This document shows, one piece after another, positions 64,000 to 64,000 of a DNA stretch of 64,000 bases. Under the pieces are notes generated by a model. It was given only the letters and a program-made list of their open reading frames with translations. It was not told the origin of the DNA and searched no databases. The position numbers and the translations under genes are program-made. The stretch's first letter is position 1. Every line of letters starts with the position of its first letter. The stretch is taken from assembly GCF_000166715.1 (NCBI RefSeq), contig NZ_AEMI01000003.1, positions 92,182 through 156,181 of the forward strand, given 5' to 3'. The DNA is from Leuconostoc gelidum subsp. gelidum KCTC 3527 (GTDB lineage Bacteria > Bacillota > Bacilli > Lactobacillales > Lactobacillaceae).

Positions 64000-64000
64000 T

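Overview
The window looks like chromosome of a low-GC lactic acid bacterium, most likely Leuconostoc or a close relative. This is inferred from gene content and Firmicute-style Shine-Dalgarno sites (AGGAGG-like), T-box, cre and RAT elements, double-glycine bacteriocin leaders, a GshA-type ligase and a sucrose permease/hydrolase pair; no database search was possible. No rRNA, tRNA, CRISPR array, intact transposase or prophage was seen. A perfect 16-bp parS site at 19531 suggests, but does not prove, that the segment lies on the origin side of the chromosome.

Layout. 1-4.6 kb: end of an ABC exporter, a group of small bacteriocin-immunity-like genes behind a structured leader RNA, and a HerA/VirB4-type ATPase. 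4.6-8.5 kb: a reverse-strand sucrose operon (permease, GH32 hydrolase, LacI regulator) with a perfect cre/operator. 8.7-16 kb: two ABC-export modules, one starting with a helix-turn-helix/ABC-ATPase fusion, plus a DUF975 protein and an XRE/TetR-like regulator. 16-21.3 kb: T-box-controlled tyrS, two dehydrogenases, parS, a HIT protein and an MFS transporter.

21.5-34.5 kb is the accessory, decaying part. It holds an aldo-keto reductase remnant joined to a glyoxalase gene that seems to have lost its ATG; HxlR and DUF915 genes; three tandem decayed reading frames; a bacteriocin ABC transporter with a nonsense codon and no ATPase domain; an unlisted two-peptide bacteriocin pair with a CPBP immunity-type gene; and a 5.5-kb segment bounded by 316-bp inverted repeats. 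Inside that segment are an HxlR/oxidoreductase/PEBP group and what looks like the collapsed remnant of a peptide/polyketide-type biosynthetic locus (ArsR regulator, AMP-ligase fragment fused to a hydrolase tail, 14-TM exporter, Sfp-type phosphopantetheinyl transferase).

34.5-50.4 kb: a ugp-like glycerophosphodiester importer with an internally deleted phosphodiesterase and a histidine phosphatase; a MarR/oxidoreductase pair; a CHAP-domain secreted protein; gshA; an AgrC/AgrA-like two-component system without a visible pheromone gene; FAD-dependent, HAD and alpha/beta hydrolase proteins. 50.4-55.2 kb: a beta-glucoside PTS operon with two RAT/terminator switches and a cre on the promoter, followed by a probable CcpA-controlled non-coding RNA.

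55.3-64 kb: a YagU-like protein; a cysteine-synthesis operon (cbs-cgl-cysE) preceded by a cysteine-rich leader peptide and an attenuator, the most striking regulatory find; a C-rich structured intergenic RNA candidate; an ECF S component; and a YtrA-type GntR regulator with two ABC exporter modules. Together the genes describe plant/dairy sugar use (sucrose, beta-glucosides), sulfur amino-acid supply under attenuation control, and a heavy investment in ABC export and peptide-antibiotic immunity.
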